Source: Cytophagaceae bacterium (GTDB taxonomy: Bacteria > Bacteroidota > Bacteroidia > Cytophagales > Spirosomataceae). From it: a DNA stretch of 64,000 nucleotides. The position numbers were made by a program, and so were the translations under genes. The notes below the pieces were generated by a model. The model saw only the letters and a program-made list of their open reading frames with translations. It was not told where the DNA came from and made no database searches. Shown here one piece after another: positions 16,786 to 25,929 of the stretch. Within the stretch, counting starts at the first letter, position 1. The number at the start of each line of letters is the position of its first letter. The DNA is taken from NCBI GenBank assembly GCA_027486845.1, contig JAIXOL010000029.1, positions 117,395 through 181,394 of the forward strand, in the 5' to 3' direction.

Positions 16786-18836
16786 TTTTCTTTTAGAATT
16801 TCTAAGACCTGTTCCGTTAGTTTTTCTTTGTTCAACAAATTCATTTTTTTGTCTCCACGGTACCAATTTTTCCATTTTTCGTTTTGGCTTTTCAGTTGTT
16901 GCCCTTCTTTTATTAGGTTGAACGCTTCCAATCCTTTTTGAATATATTTTTTCGTTTGAACAAGGTCATTTTTTTCCGCAGAAATTTTTGCTTTAAGGCT
17001 GTTTTCGAGCCATGCTGTTAAGCCCAATATTATTTTCAAATGTGCAACAAAATCAGTTTTAAAAAATAAACTTTGCTCAACCTTTTGAGCCAAAGAATCG
17101 GCTTCTAATAAGCCTTTTTTTTGACTCACTACCCTTTCTAGTAATGCTGTGTGGCTCAAATCTCCCGAAAGCATATCTCCAATAGCCGATTTTATCCATT
17201 TACTTTCCTCTGTTTCTTGGTTTTTCTTTTTTAGCAATGCCTGATATTTAATGGAGTCCGTCAGTTGTAGCTTCAATTCGCTTAAAATACCAGTAGCTAA
17301 ACTATTGGTCTGACCATCCATCAAGATGGGTGTTCCTGTTTTGTTGTTCAATTCAAAGCTCTCAAAATACTTTTGATAAACTTGTTGAGTGAAAGTACAA
17401 GAGCTACCATACCTTTCTTTAAACCATTGATTATTAAACTTTTGAACATCAAAACCTTTGAAGTTTAAAAGCATTTTAGCCGATGCTGCAATTCCCATTG
17501 AAAACTCTCGTACGTTCGAGATATTCATAATACAGTAGGTCGTATCACCTTTTTCAATGGCTTGTTTTAAAACTTTTTGTGTTTGTGAAGGGGAAACAAT
17601 TGGCACTAAATGCGGCCCCGAGCCCCATAGTTGATGGTGATAATATACTCCATAGGTATTTTTGGATGAGCGTTTGGTATTGAAAAAGTCAGCTTGCCAA
17701 CGCCAGCCTGGGGAATTATCAGCAAAAACAATCGTTACATTTTCGGGAATTTGCAGGTACCCAGCTTGATTTAGTGTTGAACCTTCTGCCCACAAAGTTG
17801 TGGTAATGGGCGGATTGGGGCTTTTATTCACTTGCATAATCAGTTGCATCTGAAACGCCATCGCTTCTGAAATCAAACGTCCACGGTCGGCATCGGTCTG
17901 GGGTGTGGCGGGGTCGGCGAGCCACATGGGGCGGTCGGCGATGCCCCGCAAACCAATTTGCCAAATCACTTTGGGGTATTTTGCCCATTCTTTGGCATAT
18001 ACCCGCCATACTTCTTCTACTTTTTCTCGCTCCGAGAAATAAGAGAACAACGGCTTCGTACCATTTTTCTCTTTCCAATAATTAAAAAAGGTAAAGGCAC
18101 TTACGCCCATTGGCTCTACGTGGTGCATCGAAACAAAAAGCCCTCTTTTGCTTGCTTCTTGTACCAAAGCTGCTTCGGCAGGATTACCTATATCAATAAA
18201 ACTGGCAGGAATTATCATATTGAAACCTAAACGTAGTGCTGTTTCACAAATCTTTGCCATCGTTTTGGGTGACATTACTTGCTGATAATATGGATAGTCA
18301 ATGTTTCGTTTCCCACCGCTTTCTTGCCATTCAGTTAATAAATCTTCATCGTTGATAAACCATCCTCGGTATTTAAAAGTGGGTGTTTTGGACTGAATGT
18401 CAATAGATTGCCAAGACAAAACGTTTTGTTTTTTTGGTTCACGGTCGTTCCAAAAGGACATTGGGTCAATGCCTAAATTATGTTCAACGAAATGATAAAT
18501 CCCTAAAACTGTGCCTAACTCATTACCGCCCGTAACGTAAAGGTTTCCGTTTTTGGTTTGAATCTGATAGCTTTCTACGTTTGTTTTTTGTTGAGTTTTA
18601 ATAAAAATAGCCTGTTGTTTTGGTGCTTTTTTCGCAACAATTTCAAGCCTTTTGCCCGTTATTTTCTGTACATCGCTTACCAAATCTTTTACCGCAATTT
18701 GTACTGACTCTGGTTCTGTTGCTGGTAAAACAATAACCGCTTGTTGGGTTTGACTGACCAATACAAAAATTGGGTTTGATTGCCCAAAAGTGAAGGCTGA
18801 AAACAACAGATTTACAAGTAAGAAGTATATTTTCAT
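16782..18836 (-). CDS. GH115-like alpha-glucuronidase, short form
   Basis: I choose the start MKIYFLLVNLLFSAFTFGQ at 18836, which gives a clean signal peptide; a frame to 18866 adds ten unlikely residues. The protein is about 684 residues. The N-terminal domain (AVKDLVSDVQKITGKRLEIV) resembles the alpha/beta domain of glucuronidases. The barrel has KYRGWFINDEDLLTEW near residue 160 and HHVEPMGVSAFTFFNYW near 240, both GH115 hallmarks, then IWQIGLRGIADRPMW near 300. GH115 enzymes remove glucuronic acid or its 4-O-methyl form from xylan or arabinogalactan side chains. The protein is shorter than typical GH115 enzymes and appears to lack the C-terminal sandwich domain. A GC-rich patch lies at 17885-17950. 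Confidence 0.8.
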   Translation of the reverse strand: MKIYFLLVNLLFSAFTFGQSNPIFVLVSQTQQAVIVLPATEPESVQIAVKDLVSDVQKITGKRLEIVAKKAPKQQAIFIKTQQKTNVESYQIQTKNGNLYVTGGNELGTVLGIYHFVEHNLGIDPMSFWNDREPKKQNVLSWQSIDIQSKTPTFKYRGWFINDEDLLTEWQESGGKRNIDYPYYQQVMSPKTMAKICETALRLGFNMIIPASFIDIGNPAEAALVQEASKRGLFVSMHHVEPMGVSAFTFFNYWKEKNGTKPLFSYFSEREKVEEVWRVYAKEWAKYPKVIWQIGLRGIADRPMWLADPATPQTDADRGRLISEAMAFQMQLIMQVNKSPNPPITTTLWAEGSTLNQAGYLQIPENVTIVFADNSPGWRWQADFFNTKRSSKNTYGVYYHHQLWGSGPHLVPIVSPSQTQKVLKQAIEKGDTTYCIMNISNVREFSMGIAASAKMLLNFKGFDVQKFNNQWFKERYGSSCTFTQQVYQKYFESFELNNKTGTPILMDGQTNSLATGILSELKLQLTDSIKYQALLKKKNQETEESKWIKSAIGDMLSGDLSHTALLERVVSQKKGLLEADSLAQKVEQSLFFKTDFVAHLKIILGLTAWLENSLKAKISAEKNDLVQTKKYIQKGLEAFNLIKEGQQLKSQNEKWKNWYRGDKKMNLLNKEKLTEQVLEILKEK

Positions 18837-18859
18837 GGTTGGAAGGTTTCGAAGTAAAA

Positions 18860-18882
18860 GAGTCAATAATCGTTATTGACCC
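18860..18882 (-). terminator. Hairpin after susD, read on the minus strand
   Basis: GAGTCAATAA (18860-18869) pairs with TTATTGACCC (18873-18882) around a 3-base loop, with one G-U wobble in the RNA. On the minus strand the stem is followed by TTTTAC, so it could partly terminate or act as an mRNA-stabilising end between susD and the enzyme genes. Similar hairpins follow the other two susD genes. Confidence 0.5.
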
Positions 18883-18899
18883 TTTTTATTTAGAAATAC

Positions 18900-18934
18900 A
18901 AGATTCGACTATGTTTGCGACTTGATCGAATCTT
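18900..18934 (-). repeat. Second inverted repeat between susD and the GH115-like gene
   Basis: AAGATTCGA (18900-18908) and TCGAATCTT (18926-18934) are a perfect 9-bp inverted repeat with a 17-base loop, just after the susD stop on the minus strand. No T-tract follows, so it is more likely an RNA processing or stabilising hairpin than a terminator. Confidence 0.5.
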
Positions 18935-18938
18935 ATAA

Positions 18939-20639
18939 TTAATACCCAGGATTCTGCTCTAATTTAGCATCTTTGTTTGCTTCTATCTCAGAGAACGGAA
19001 TTGGAAAGAGAGCGTGGAATGGTTGAATAGTTGGGCCACTTAAGGTGTTATATTTCTTAGATCTTTCTACTAATTTACCCATTCTCGACAAGGTAACCCG
19101 GCGGTCTTCTTCAAAAATTAATTCTCTTGCTCTTTCGTCCAAAATATAGTCTAGCGTTACTTCTGCTGTGGTTACAGGCGTTGCCTTAGCTCGGTTTCTA
19201 ACAATATTGATGTCGGAAGTAGCAGCAGCGATATTGCCTTTGAGTAAATGAGCTTCGGCTCTCAGCAAAATTGTTTCAGCCAAACGAATCATATACATGT
19301 CTCTGAAAGTAGCTCCTGCAGAGGATTTCAAAATCAGTTTAACAGGGTCTTGTATTACTCCAATTGGGTGTTGCCCTGGCGTTGTGACTTTTGAAGGGAA
19401 AGGATACCAACGCCAAGATTGGGCTATCCAGTTTGGTGCTGGAAAATCAATCAAACTTTTGCCATTGTATTTTGGAGAAGTAGGATTAGTATAAATAAAA
19501 TCACGGACAATATTGAAAGGAGAGGTTCTAATATCTGTTGATGCTACTTTACGATTGTCTTTCTTTGGATCCAAGCCCCAAATTTCATAAGTCCAATAAT
19601 TTGTAGGTTGAACAAAAGATACACCTCTTCCGCCGCAATTTAGGGTAGATTGTGATAGGCCTCCTTCCATTGCAGCTTTTCCGTCTGGGTCAGACATCGA
19701 ACCAACTGCAGGCACAACTACTCTTTCGAGGTTATTCATGCTACTTCCTGCTGAGGTCAATACACCGCCAATTACATCTAACTCATATTGAATAACCCAA
19801 ATTGCTTCTAAGTTACCAGCTTTACGGTTTTGATTTCCAACTCTGAATAAATCATAATACACATCACCAGGTTGTGTTCTTAAACTTCCAAAACGGTCGG
19901 TCATTAATTTTAAATTCGATTTTTCGATTACTTCGGTAGCGGCAGCAATGGCTTTGTCGTAATCTTTGACGGCGATGTAGGTTTCAGCCAACAGGTGATT
20001 GGCAACAGCTTTGTTTAACTTTCCATCCTTCGCTACATCGACATTGGGTAAACTAGCGGCGGCATCGCTTGCATCGGCAATAATTTGTTTCAAAACATCA
20101 TCTTTTGAAGCTCTTGTAAAATTAGTTTTTGGAGTTGTTACTTCGTCAAGAATAAGTGGAACTCCCCCATACAAATGCACTAATTTGTGATAGGCATACG
20201 CTCTAAAAAGTTTGGCTTCGGCGGCAAATTGTTTCTTTTGAGCATCGGTTATATTTGAAATTGTAGTTCTTGCAATAATGGTATTTGCATTACCAATAAT
20301 CTTGTACCAACGAATCCAGTGTTGTCTTGGAATATCACCTTGGGGTGTTAAACCTACAGCGTAACTTCCCATTCTGTCGGTTGCCAAACGGGCATTGAAA
20401 GCTATATCTGTTCCTAAAACTTCTGAATAAATGGCTGCACCGCCATCTACACTTTGAATGGCACGCACACGGGCATATAAATCAGTAAGGGCAGCCTCAA
20501 AGTTGCCAGCTGTAATGAAGGAGTTTTCTGGACTGTAAAAGTCCAAAGGAACTTCTTTTAAAAACTCTTCTTCTTGGCACCCTAAATTTAGCAGAATTCC
20601 ACCTGCCAATAGGAATATTTTAAATAAGTTATTTTTCAT
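18939..20639 (-). CDS. SusD/RagB-family glycan-binding lipoprotein (region 1)
   Basis: This 566-residue outer-membrane lipoprotein has the lipobox LNLGC (Cys21). It has the SusD start CQEEEFLKEVPLDFYSPENSF, a TPR-like helical core (AEAKLFRAYAYHKLVHLYGGVPLIL near residue 160) and the C-terminal IPFSEIEANKDAKLEQNPGY ending shared by the family. It caps the SusC channel and binds the target glycan at the surface. It begins 14 bases after the susC stop. Its end is separated from the enzyme genes by about 100 bases holding two hairpins, which probably give higher susCD than enzyme expression (inference). Confidence 0.93.
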   Translation of the reverse strand: MKNNLFKIFLLAGGILLNLGCQEEEFLKEVPLDFYSPENSFITAGNFEAALTDLYARVRAIQSVDGGAAIYSEVLGTDIAFNARLATDRMGSYAVGLTPQGDIPRQHWIRWYKIIGNANTIIARTTISNITDAQKKQFAAEAKLFRAYAYHKLVHLYGGVPLILDEVTTPKTNFTRASKDDVLKQIIADASDAAASLPNVDVAKDGKLNKAVANHLLAETYIAVKDYDKAIAAATEVIEKSNLKLMTDRFGSLRTQPGDVYYDLFRVGNQNRKAGNLEAIWVIQYELDVIGGVLTSAGSSMNNLERVVVPAVGSMSDPDGKAAMEGGLSQSTLNCGGRGVSFVQPTNYWTYEIWGLDPKKDNRKVASTDIRTSPFNIVRDFIYTNPTSPKYNGKSLIDFPAPNWIAQSWRWYPFPSKVTTPGQHPIGVIQDPVKLILKSSAGATFRDMYMIRLAETILLRAEAHLLKGNIAAATSDINIVRNRAKATPVTTAEVTLDYILDERARELIFEEDRRVTLSRMGKLVERSKKYNTLSGPTIQPFHALFPIPFSEIEANKDAKLEQNPGY

Positions 20640-20653
20640 TTTTGTGTAAAGAA

Positions 20654-23600
20654 TTAAAATGTGATTTCAACACCAAAAGAATAAGACTTCAATACAGGGA
20701 AGGCATTAACTGAACTTACCCCTAAGCCAACTTCTGGGTCCCAGCCCTCCCATTTGGTAAGCGTAAATAAGTTTTTGCCACTTACAAATAGTTTTGCATT
20801 TGATGTCCCTATTTTTTTGGCTACTTTTTCAGTCAGATTATAAGAAACGGAAATGTCTTGTAAACGGATAAAGTTTCTTTGAAAGTACTCTCTCCCACCA
20901 GCAGGGGTAGGTACCCATGGATTTGCATATTTGCCATTTGGATTTCTTGAAGACCAAAAGTCTGTAAAATCAAACCAGTTTGAGTTGGTTGCATTGCCAG
21001 GTGTACCATAATTTCCAGCCGGGATGTTTGCAGCAATATAGCTACTTTTGCCACCTTGAACAGAGTTTATAAATGCCCGAAGTGTAAATTGTTTATAGGA
21101 AACTGTATTTTGAATACCAAACAGATAGGCAGGTTCACTATTACCTAATATTTTTCGGTCAGTAGCTGCGGTTATCTTTTTATCTCCATCCAAATCATTC
21201 AATTTGTAGTTTCCTGCTTGAAAACCCGTCAATTTCTCATCAGTCAATTGGTAAATGCCTTGTACTTCATAGTCATAAATAGTTCCGATTGGCTTTCCAA
21301 TAAATAAACCACTTGCTACAAGATCGTCTTCAAGACCATCATTATTTTTATCTTCACCTAAAATCGTTACTACTTTGTTACGGTTACGGGTAAAGTTTAC
21401 CGTTATATCCCATGAAAAATTTTTACTTTTAATAGGTTGACTATGCAACGTGAACTCAATACCCTTATTATTGATTTGCCCTAAATTGGTAAATACATTA
21501 GCAAAGCCGGAGGTTTGAGGGAGTGTTTGCTGCCATAACAAGTCGTTGGTATTTGAATTATAATACTCAATATTTCCATCAATTTTGTTTTTCAAAATGG
21601 CAAAATCAAGACCGATATTTATCCCTCGTGTTCTTTCCCATCTTAAATCAGCATTAGCCAATGAAGAAACCGAGCGGCCAATAGCTGTCAGTCCGCCATC
21701 ACCAAAAACATATTTAGAAGCATCATCGGCAGAAACCCGAGCCAAAGAGCTGTAACGCCCAACTTTATTGCCGTTTTCTCCATAACTTCCTCTAATCTTT
21801 AGGTAATTAATACCTGGTACTTTAAAGAAACTTTCTTCTGAAAGCACCCAACCTAGGCCAATAGATGGAAAAATACCAGTTTTATTGTTTTGTGAAAATC
21901 CACTGAAACCATCCCGACGAACGGTGGCTTTCAATAAATATTTGCTGCTGTAATTATAGGCAACACTTCCCATTTGATACAGCAAGTTTTCTTTCCAAGC
22001 AGAAGAGCTTACCTTTTGAATTTCAGCTTGCTGAATACTATTATACGATAAGTTTAAATCCGAAAATCCCGTTCCAGATGCTGATGTATTATTAAATTCT
22101 GAAATATTATAACCGTACAAGGCTGTTGCATCAATATTGTGTTTGCCAAAGCTCTTTTTATAGTTTAGGATATTATCCAAAGTTTGCTCGTATTGTGTAG
22201 CATCACTTTTAGATGCCGAACCTGTTTGACCAGCCCCATAGATACTTGAAACGTAATTTTTGAAATATTTGAGGTTATGCCCAAAATTCAAACGGTAACT
22301 AAGGCCGGGGATGGTTGGAATTTTTACTTGGGCAAAAAAATTGCCTACTAATCGACTCTGCACTTCGTAACGGTCATTTTCCGCTGACAAAAACGGATTT
22401 ACATTGAAATCTCCAATGGGGTTGATTCTATAATTTCCATTTTCATCTCTCGGCAACACCAATGGACTTGTGCCTACGATAGTGTTCATGTCTGGGGCAT
22501 CTTTGAAAAAATTGGTAAATGAACCCGAAGTATTTGCCCCTAAAGTAAGCCATTTGGTTACCTCAGTATCTAAATTGATACGCATGGTATAACGGCCATA
22601 ATCGTCGTTTTTAATTAATCCTTTCTCGTTTGTATAACCACCTGACATAAAATAATTGGTCTTGTCAGAACCCCCTGAAATACTAAGGTTGTGGTTGGTA
22701 ATTAAAGCATTCTGTGTAAGATCTCCATACCAATCATAGTCATTAGTAGTGTTAACTCCTCCTAATGATACTGGAAAAAGCTCTGAATTGGCGAACGTCC
22801 AAGCGGGGTTTAGAACAGTATAACCCGACTCTTTTGTAAAGGCTGTTAAATAATTGATATCTCTAATTTTTTCCAAAAATGCATCACGACGTAGTAATTT
22901 GGCATCAACTGTAGGGGACGAAATCGCATAACTTCCAGAATAAGTAATGCTTGGTTTTGTAGTAGCACGCCCTGTTTTAGTAGTTACTAATACAACTCCA
23001 TTGGCTGCTTGCGAACCATAAACGGCTTTGCTACTTGGGTCTTTCAATACATCAATGCTCGCCACATCAGAAGGGTTAATGTCTGAAAGGCGACCATTAA
23101 AAATGATACCGTCCACAATAATCAAGGGGGATGTATTACCATTGAGTGTAGAGGTGCCCCTGATGTTAATGGAAGGTTCATCTCCTGCACGGTTGGTTTG
23201 ACTAATGGTTAAACCAGGCAATGAACCTTTCAAAGATTGCAAAATACTTACGTTTGGTGATTCTTTAAATGCCACGAGGTCGGCTGAGGCAATTGAGCCC
23301 GTAAGGTCTTTCTTCTTTTGTGTTCCATAACCTACTACCACAACTTCATTTAAAGCATTGTTATCGGGTTGCAAATTAATGTTAATCTTTGTTTGAGAAC
23401 CGACGATTACCTCCTCTGTTGTATAACCTACAAAGGAAAACACTAATGTACTTGTTGCATTTACTACTAACTTGTAGGTGCCATCTATCTGACTTACAGT
23501 TCCTTTATTAGTGCCTTTTTCTGTAATACTAACACCTGGAAGTGCCTGTCCATTTTCATCAGTTACCTTTCCAGAAATATTCTGTGCCATGACAACTGCC

Positions 23601-23662
23601 GAACACAACCAGAAAAATAGCAAGAGCCATTGCGTTGGTTGAAATGTAGAGTTTCTTTTCAT
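20654..23662 (-). CDS. SusC/RagA-family TonB-dependent transporter (region 1)
   Basis: This 1002-residue outer-membrane protein has a signal peptide to about residue 26 (VVMAQ). A CarboxypepD_reg-like domain follows at about 28-110 (ISGKVTDENGQALPGVSITE), then the TonB box region and plug from about residue 105 (NEVVVVGYGTQKKKDLTGSI), then a 22-strand barrel ending in an aromatic beta-strand (SYSFGVEITF). It imports oligosaccharides into the periplasm with energy from TonB. No STN domain is present, which fits the absence of a neighbouring ECF sigma/FecR pair and leaves the divergent IclR protein as the likely regulator. It is the first gene of the 15-gene minus-strand operon. Confidence 0.95.
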   Translation of the reverse strand: MKRNSTFQPTQWLLLFFWLCSAVVMAQNISGKVTDENGQALPGVSITEKGTNKGTVSQIDGTYKLVVNATSTLVFSFVGYTTEEVIVGSQTKININLQPDNNALNEVVVVGYGTQKKKDLTGSIASADLVAFKESPNVSILQSLKGSLPGLTISQTNRAGDEPSINIRGTSTLNGNTSPLIIVDGIIFNGRLSDINPSDVASIDVLKDPSSKAVYGSQAANGVVLVTTKTGRATTKPSITYSGSYAISSPTVDAKLLRRDAFLEKIRDINYLTAFTKESGYTVLNPAWTFANSELFPVSLGGVNTTNDYDWYGDLTQNALITNHNLSISGGSDKTNYFMSGGYTNEKGLIKNDDYGRYTMRINLDTEVTKWLTLGANTSGSFTNFFKDAPDMNTIVGTSPLVLPRDENGNYRINPIGDFNVNPFLSAENDRYEVQSRLVGNFFAQVKIPTIPGLSYRLNFGHNLKYFKNYVSSIYGAGQTGSASKSDATQYEQTLDNILNYKKSFGKHNIDATALYGYNISEFNNTSASGTGFSDLNLSYNSIQQAEIQKVSSSAWKENLLYQMGSVAYNYSSKYLLKATVRRDGFSGFSQNNKTGIFPSIGLGWVLSEESFFKVPGINYLKIRGSYGENGNKVGRYSSLARVSADDASKYVFGDGGLTAIGRSVSSLANADLRWERTRGINIGLDFAILKNKIDGNIEYYNSNTNDLLWQQTLPQTSGFANVFTNLGQINNKGIEFTLHSQPIKSKNFSWDITVNFTRNRNKVVTILGEDKNNDGLEDDLVASGLFIGKPIGTIYDYEVQGIYQLTDEKLTGFQAGNYKLNDLDGDKKITAATDRKILGNSEPAYLFGIQNTVSYKQFTLRAFINSVQGGKSSYIAANIPAGNYGTPGNATNSNWFDFTDFWSSRNPNGKYANPWVPTPAGGREYFQRNFIRLQDISVSYNLTEKVAKKIGTSNAKLFVSGKNLFTLTKWEGWDPEVGLGVSSVNAFPVLKSYSFGVEITF

Positions 23663-23843
23663 TGAATTTCAATTATACATTATCATTATTGAATAATACT
23701 ATTATAATGCAATATTATTACGGATATAATTATCTAGCAAATCTTTTGTATAAAATTATTTTTAAATATGATTTTATCAAGATTCGTTTCTTAGAATAAT
23801 TGTATTTTTTGTTTGCTTTTTATTTATATTCAATAAAAAATCT

Positions 23844-23871
23844 TGAAATAATACCAAAAATATTATTTTCA
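23844..23871. promoter_or_regulatory. Imperfect palindrome overlapping a putative susC -7 box
   Basis: TGAAATAATA (23844-23853) and TATTATTTTCA (23861-23871) form an inverted repeat with one extra base. On the minus strand TATTTTTG (23862-23855) inside it matches the TAnnTTTG -7 box. It is a candidate IclR operator controlling the susC operon. The 283-base gap at 23663-23945 is otherwise very AT-rich and holds no gene. Confidence 0.35.
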
Positions 23872-23945
23872 CATTTTTAATGTTTTTTAATTAATGTTTG
23901 AAAATTATAGAATAACAATTACTTTTACTCTCATAATAATAAAGT

Positions 23946-24689
23946 ATGGTACAAGTAATTATAAAAGCATTTGACATTTTGGAGCTAGTTGCTCAACGAA
24001 ATGGACAAGCAATTTCCTTAACGGAGATTTCGCAAGAACTCCAACTTAATCAAGCTACTTCTGCAAACATCATTAATACAATGGTGTCGAGAGAATATCT
24101 TGAACATATTGGTAAGAAGAAAGGATATAAACTTGGGCCTTCAGCTTATAGACTTACCAACGAGGTATCTTATGAGCAAGACTTAGTTAATGCTGCAAGC
24201 GAGGCAATGGAGACTTTGACCGAAAAAATCAATGAAACGTGTTTATTAGGGATTCTTCGAAATTATAAACGATTTATTTTGCATAATGTGAACTGCAATC
24301 AAGACATTCAAGTGCAAATACGCTCCGAAAGAAATGTTTATGAAACAGCAAGTGGTAGGCTCTTAGTTGCATATCTTTCCGAAAAAGAAAGAGAGCGTTT
24401 CTTGCAGTATAACGGCCTACCTGAAGAATCAATGTGGGGAGAGGCATCAACAGTTGAAGGTTTAGTAAATGAACTCTCCAAAATCAGATTGTCAGGTATT
24501 GCAATGACGAATTTTTCACATACACATCTTGTAGGCTTTGCAGTTCCAATTCATGCAAATGGAAAAGTAATAGCAGGACTAAGTGTTTTTCTTCCTGAGT
24601 ATAGATGTACTCATGTTCGAAGTTTGGAAATTGTCGCTGCATTAAAAGAAACGGCATCAAAAATTGAAGCTATGTATCATAGAAAATAA
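23946..24689 (+). CDS. IclR-family transcriptional regulator
   Basis: The protein has 247 residues. The N-terminal winged helix-turn-helix is clear (IKAFDILELVAQRNGQAISL, then TEISQELQLNQATSANIINTM). The C-terminal half is the IclR effector domain, with TCLLGILRNYKRFILHNVNC near residue 100 and ALKETASKIE at the end. IclR proteins bind a small metabolite, often a sugar acid or aromatic acid, and repress or activate the neighbouring operon. It is divergent from the region 1 susC gene, so control of that uronate operon by a keto-deoxy sugar acid is the natural inference. IclR control is unusual for Bacteroidota PULs, which mostly use hybrid two-component or ECF systems. Confidence 0.9.
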   Translation: MVQVIIKAFDILELVAQRNGQAISLTEISQELQLNQATSANIINTMVSREYLEHIGKKKGYKLGPSAYRLTNEVSYEQDLVNAASEAMETLTEKINETCLLGILRNYKRFILHNVNCNQDIQVQIRSERNVYETASGRLLVAYLSEKERERFLQYNGLPEESMWGEASTVEGLVNELSKIRLSGIAMTNFSHTHLVGFAVPIHANGKVIAGLSVFLPEYRCTHVRSLEIVAALKETASKIEAMYHRK

Positions 24690-24863
24690 TATGAATTTAT
24701 TAAAATCTAATTTCCATTAATCTTTAATAGGAGATAGGTTATTTTATTAATACATAATTATAACATTATTATTCCGTTATTAAAACATATTTTGAAATTG
24801 TATCTATATTTTTATAAGCGAATAAATTTTCTATATCTTAGTCGACATATGAGACAATATTTA

Positions 24864-25748
24864 TTACGTATCATTCTTCAATCCACCAAAAACCTGCTTA
24901 TACTCGGCTGGTTTTTGGTTTTTCAATAGCCTAAATGAACGATTGAAATTGGAAAGATTATGAAACCCACAGTCAAATGCTATCTGCTGAATACTTTTTT
25001 TATTTTCAATCAACATACGGCAGGCAAAACCGATTTTCACCTCTGTTAAAAATTGAATATAGGTTTTCTGAGTTCTACTTTTAAAATATTTGCAAAAATT
25101 AGGTACTGACATATTAGCTACAATTGCAGCCTCTTCAATCAATATTTTCCTATGATATTGATTGAGAGTAAACTCATAGACTTTATTGATTTTTTGCGTA
25201 TCGAACTTTTGATAGGCATCCACAAAAGCTTGGCTACTTAGTTGTTTCAAATCATCTGAAATCGCAATTAACTCAAGAATTTCCAAAAGGATACAAAGTC
25301 GTTTCAGGCTATTTTCAGTATCAAATATTTTGGTCATTAAATACACAACCTCCACTTTTGTCTCTCCCTCAATCCTTAAACCCAATTTTGATTTTTCAAA
25401 CAGCGTTCTAACATTTTCCAATTCTTTCAAACCATAAAAGGTCTCTCCAAAAAACTTTGGAAGAAACTGAATCACATTTGCCATTGCAATTTGGTTGTCT
25501 CTACCTTCAAAATAACTACTATCGTTTTTCCAAACATGAGGAAGATTTGCACCAATCAGCACTAAATCTCCATCCTCAAAAAATTCAATACTATCACCTA
25601 CAAACCTATTCCCTTTTCCATGAATGATATAGGTTAACTCTAACTCAGGATGAAAATGCCATTTATTATAAAAATGTGAAAACTTATCTGTCCGAGCAAC
25701 AAACGAATTAGCATCATTTGAATCAATTTTGCGAAGTATAGCCTGCAT
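24864..25748 (-). CDS. AraC-family transcriptional regulator
   Basis: The protein has 294 residues. The N-terminal cupin-like effector domain is visible as KWHFHPELELTYIIHGKG and GDLVLIGANLPHVW. The C-terminal double helix-turn-helix runs from about residue 190 (VYEFTLNQYHRKILIEEAAI) to the AraC signature QIAFDCGFHNLSNFNRSFR near residue 262. It is divergent from the UxaA-type operon and should activate it in response to a sugar ligand. A 35-bp element in its upstream gap (25781-25815) is repeated before the ECF sigma gene at 49894-49928, so its regulon may include region 4 (inference). It converges with the IclR gene, with 174 AT-rich bases between them. Confidence 0.92.
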   Translation of the reverse strand: MQAILRKIDSNDANSFVARTDKFSHFYNKWHFHPELELTYIIHGKGNRFVGDSIEFFEDGDLVLIGANLPHVWKNDSSYFEGRDNQIAMANVIQFLPKFFGETFYGLKELENVRTLFEKSKLGLRIEGETKVEVVYLMTKIFDTENSLKRLCILLEILELIAISDDLKQLSSQAFVDAYQKFDTQKINKVYEFTLNQYHRKILIEEAAIVANMSVPNFCKYFKSRTQKTYIQFLTEVKIGFACRMLIENKKSIQQIAFDCGFHNLSNFNRSFRLLKNQKPAEYKQVFGGLKNDT

Positions 25749-25780
25749 ATTGAATACAATTTGGTGGTGTTTTCACAAAT

Positions 25781-25815
25781 TTGATAATATTTTATCAGTA
25801 TTCCATAAGATTTCA
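25781..25815 (+). promoter_or_regulatory. 35-bp element, copy 1, probable AraC-type binding site
   Basis: This element matches 49894-49928 at 30 of 35 positions, same strand. It contains two related half-sites 21 bases apart, TAATATTTTA (25785-25794) and TAAGATTTCA (25806-25815), a spacing of two helical turns as in AraC-family sites. It starts 59 bases before a TAnnTTTG box at 25840, and the other copy has the identical offset. Confidence 0.6.
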
Positions 25816-25839
25816 TAAAAAGTGTATTAACTTATACCA

Positions 25840-25847
25840 TATTTTTG
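25840..25847 (+). promoter_or_regulatory. Putative -7 box of the 6-deoxyhexose operon
   Basis: TATTTTTG matches TAnnTTTG and lies 24 bases after the end of the 35-bp element. No good TTTG -33 element is visible, which fits an activator-dependent promoter. The implied leader to the ATG at 25979 is about 125 bases and contains the hairpin at 25930-25958. Confidence 0.45.
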
Positions 25848-25929
25848 TATTATCTTATTATTTTAATAAAGCTTAGTAAAGTTTCAAAAATGAATAATAG
25901 TTAAAGGTTAAAAATTAGAATCTTGTAGT

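Noticed and set aside
16782..16875. The longer start of the GH105-DUF4861 gene at 16875.
   Set aside because: It overlaps the GH115-like gene by 94 bases and hides the signal peptide; the ATG at 16785 gives an ATGA junction and a clean signal.
24690..24863. A bidirectional terminator between the convergent iclR and araC genes.
   Set aside because: The gap is AT-rich, but I could not find a stem with adequate GC pairing followed by T-runs.
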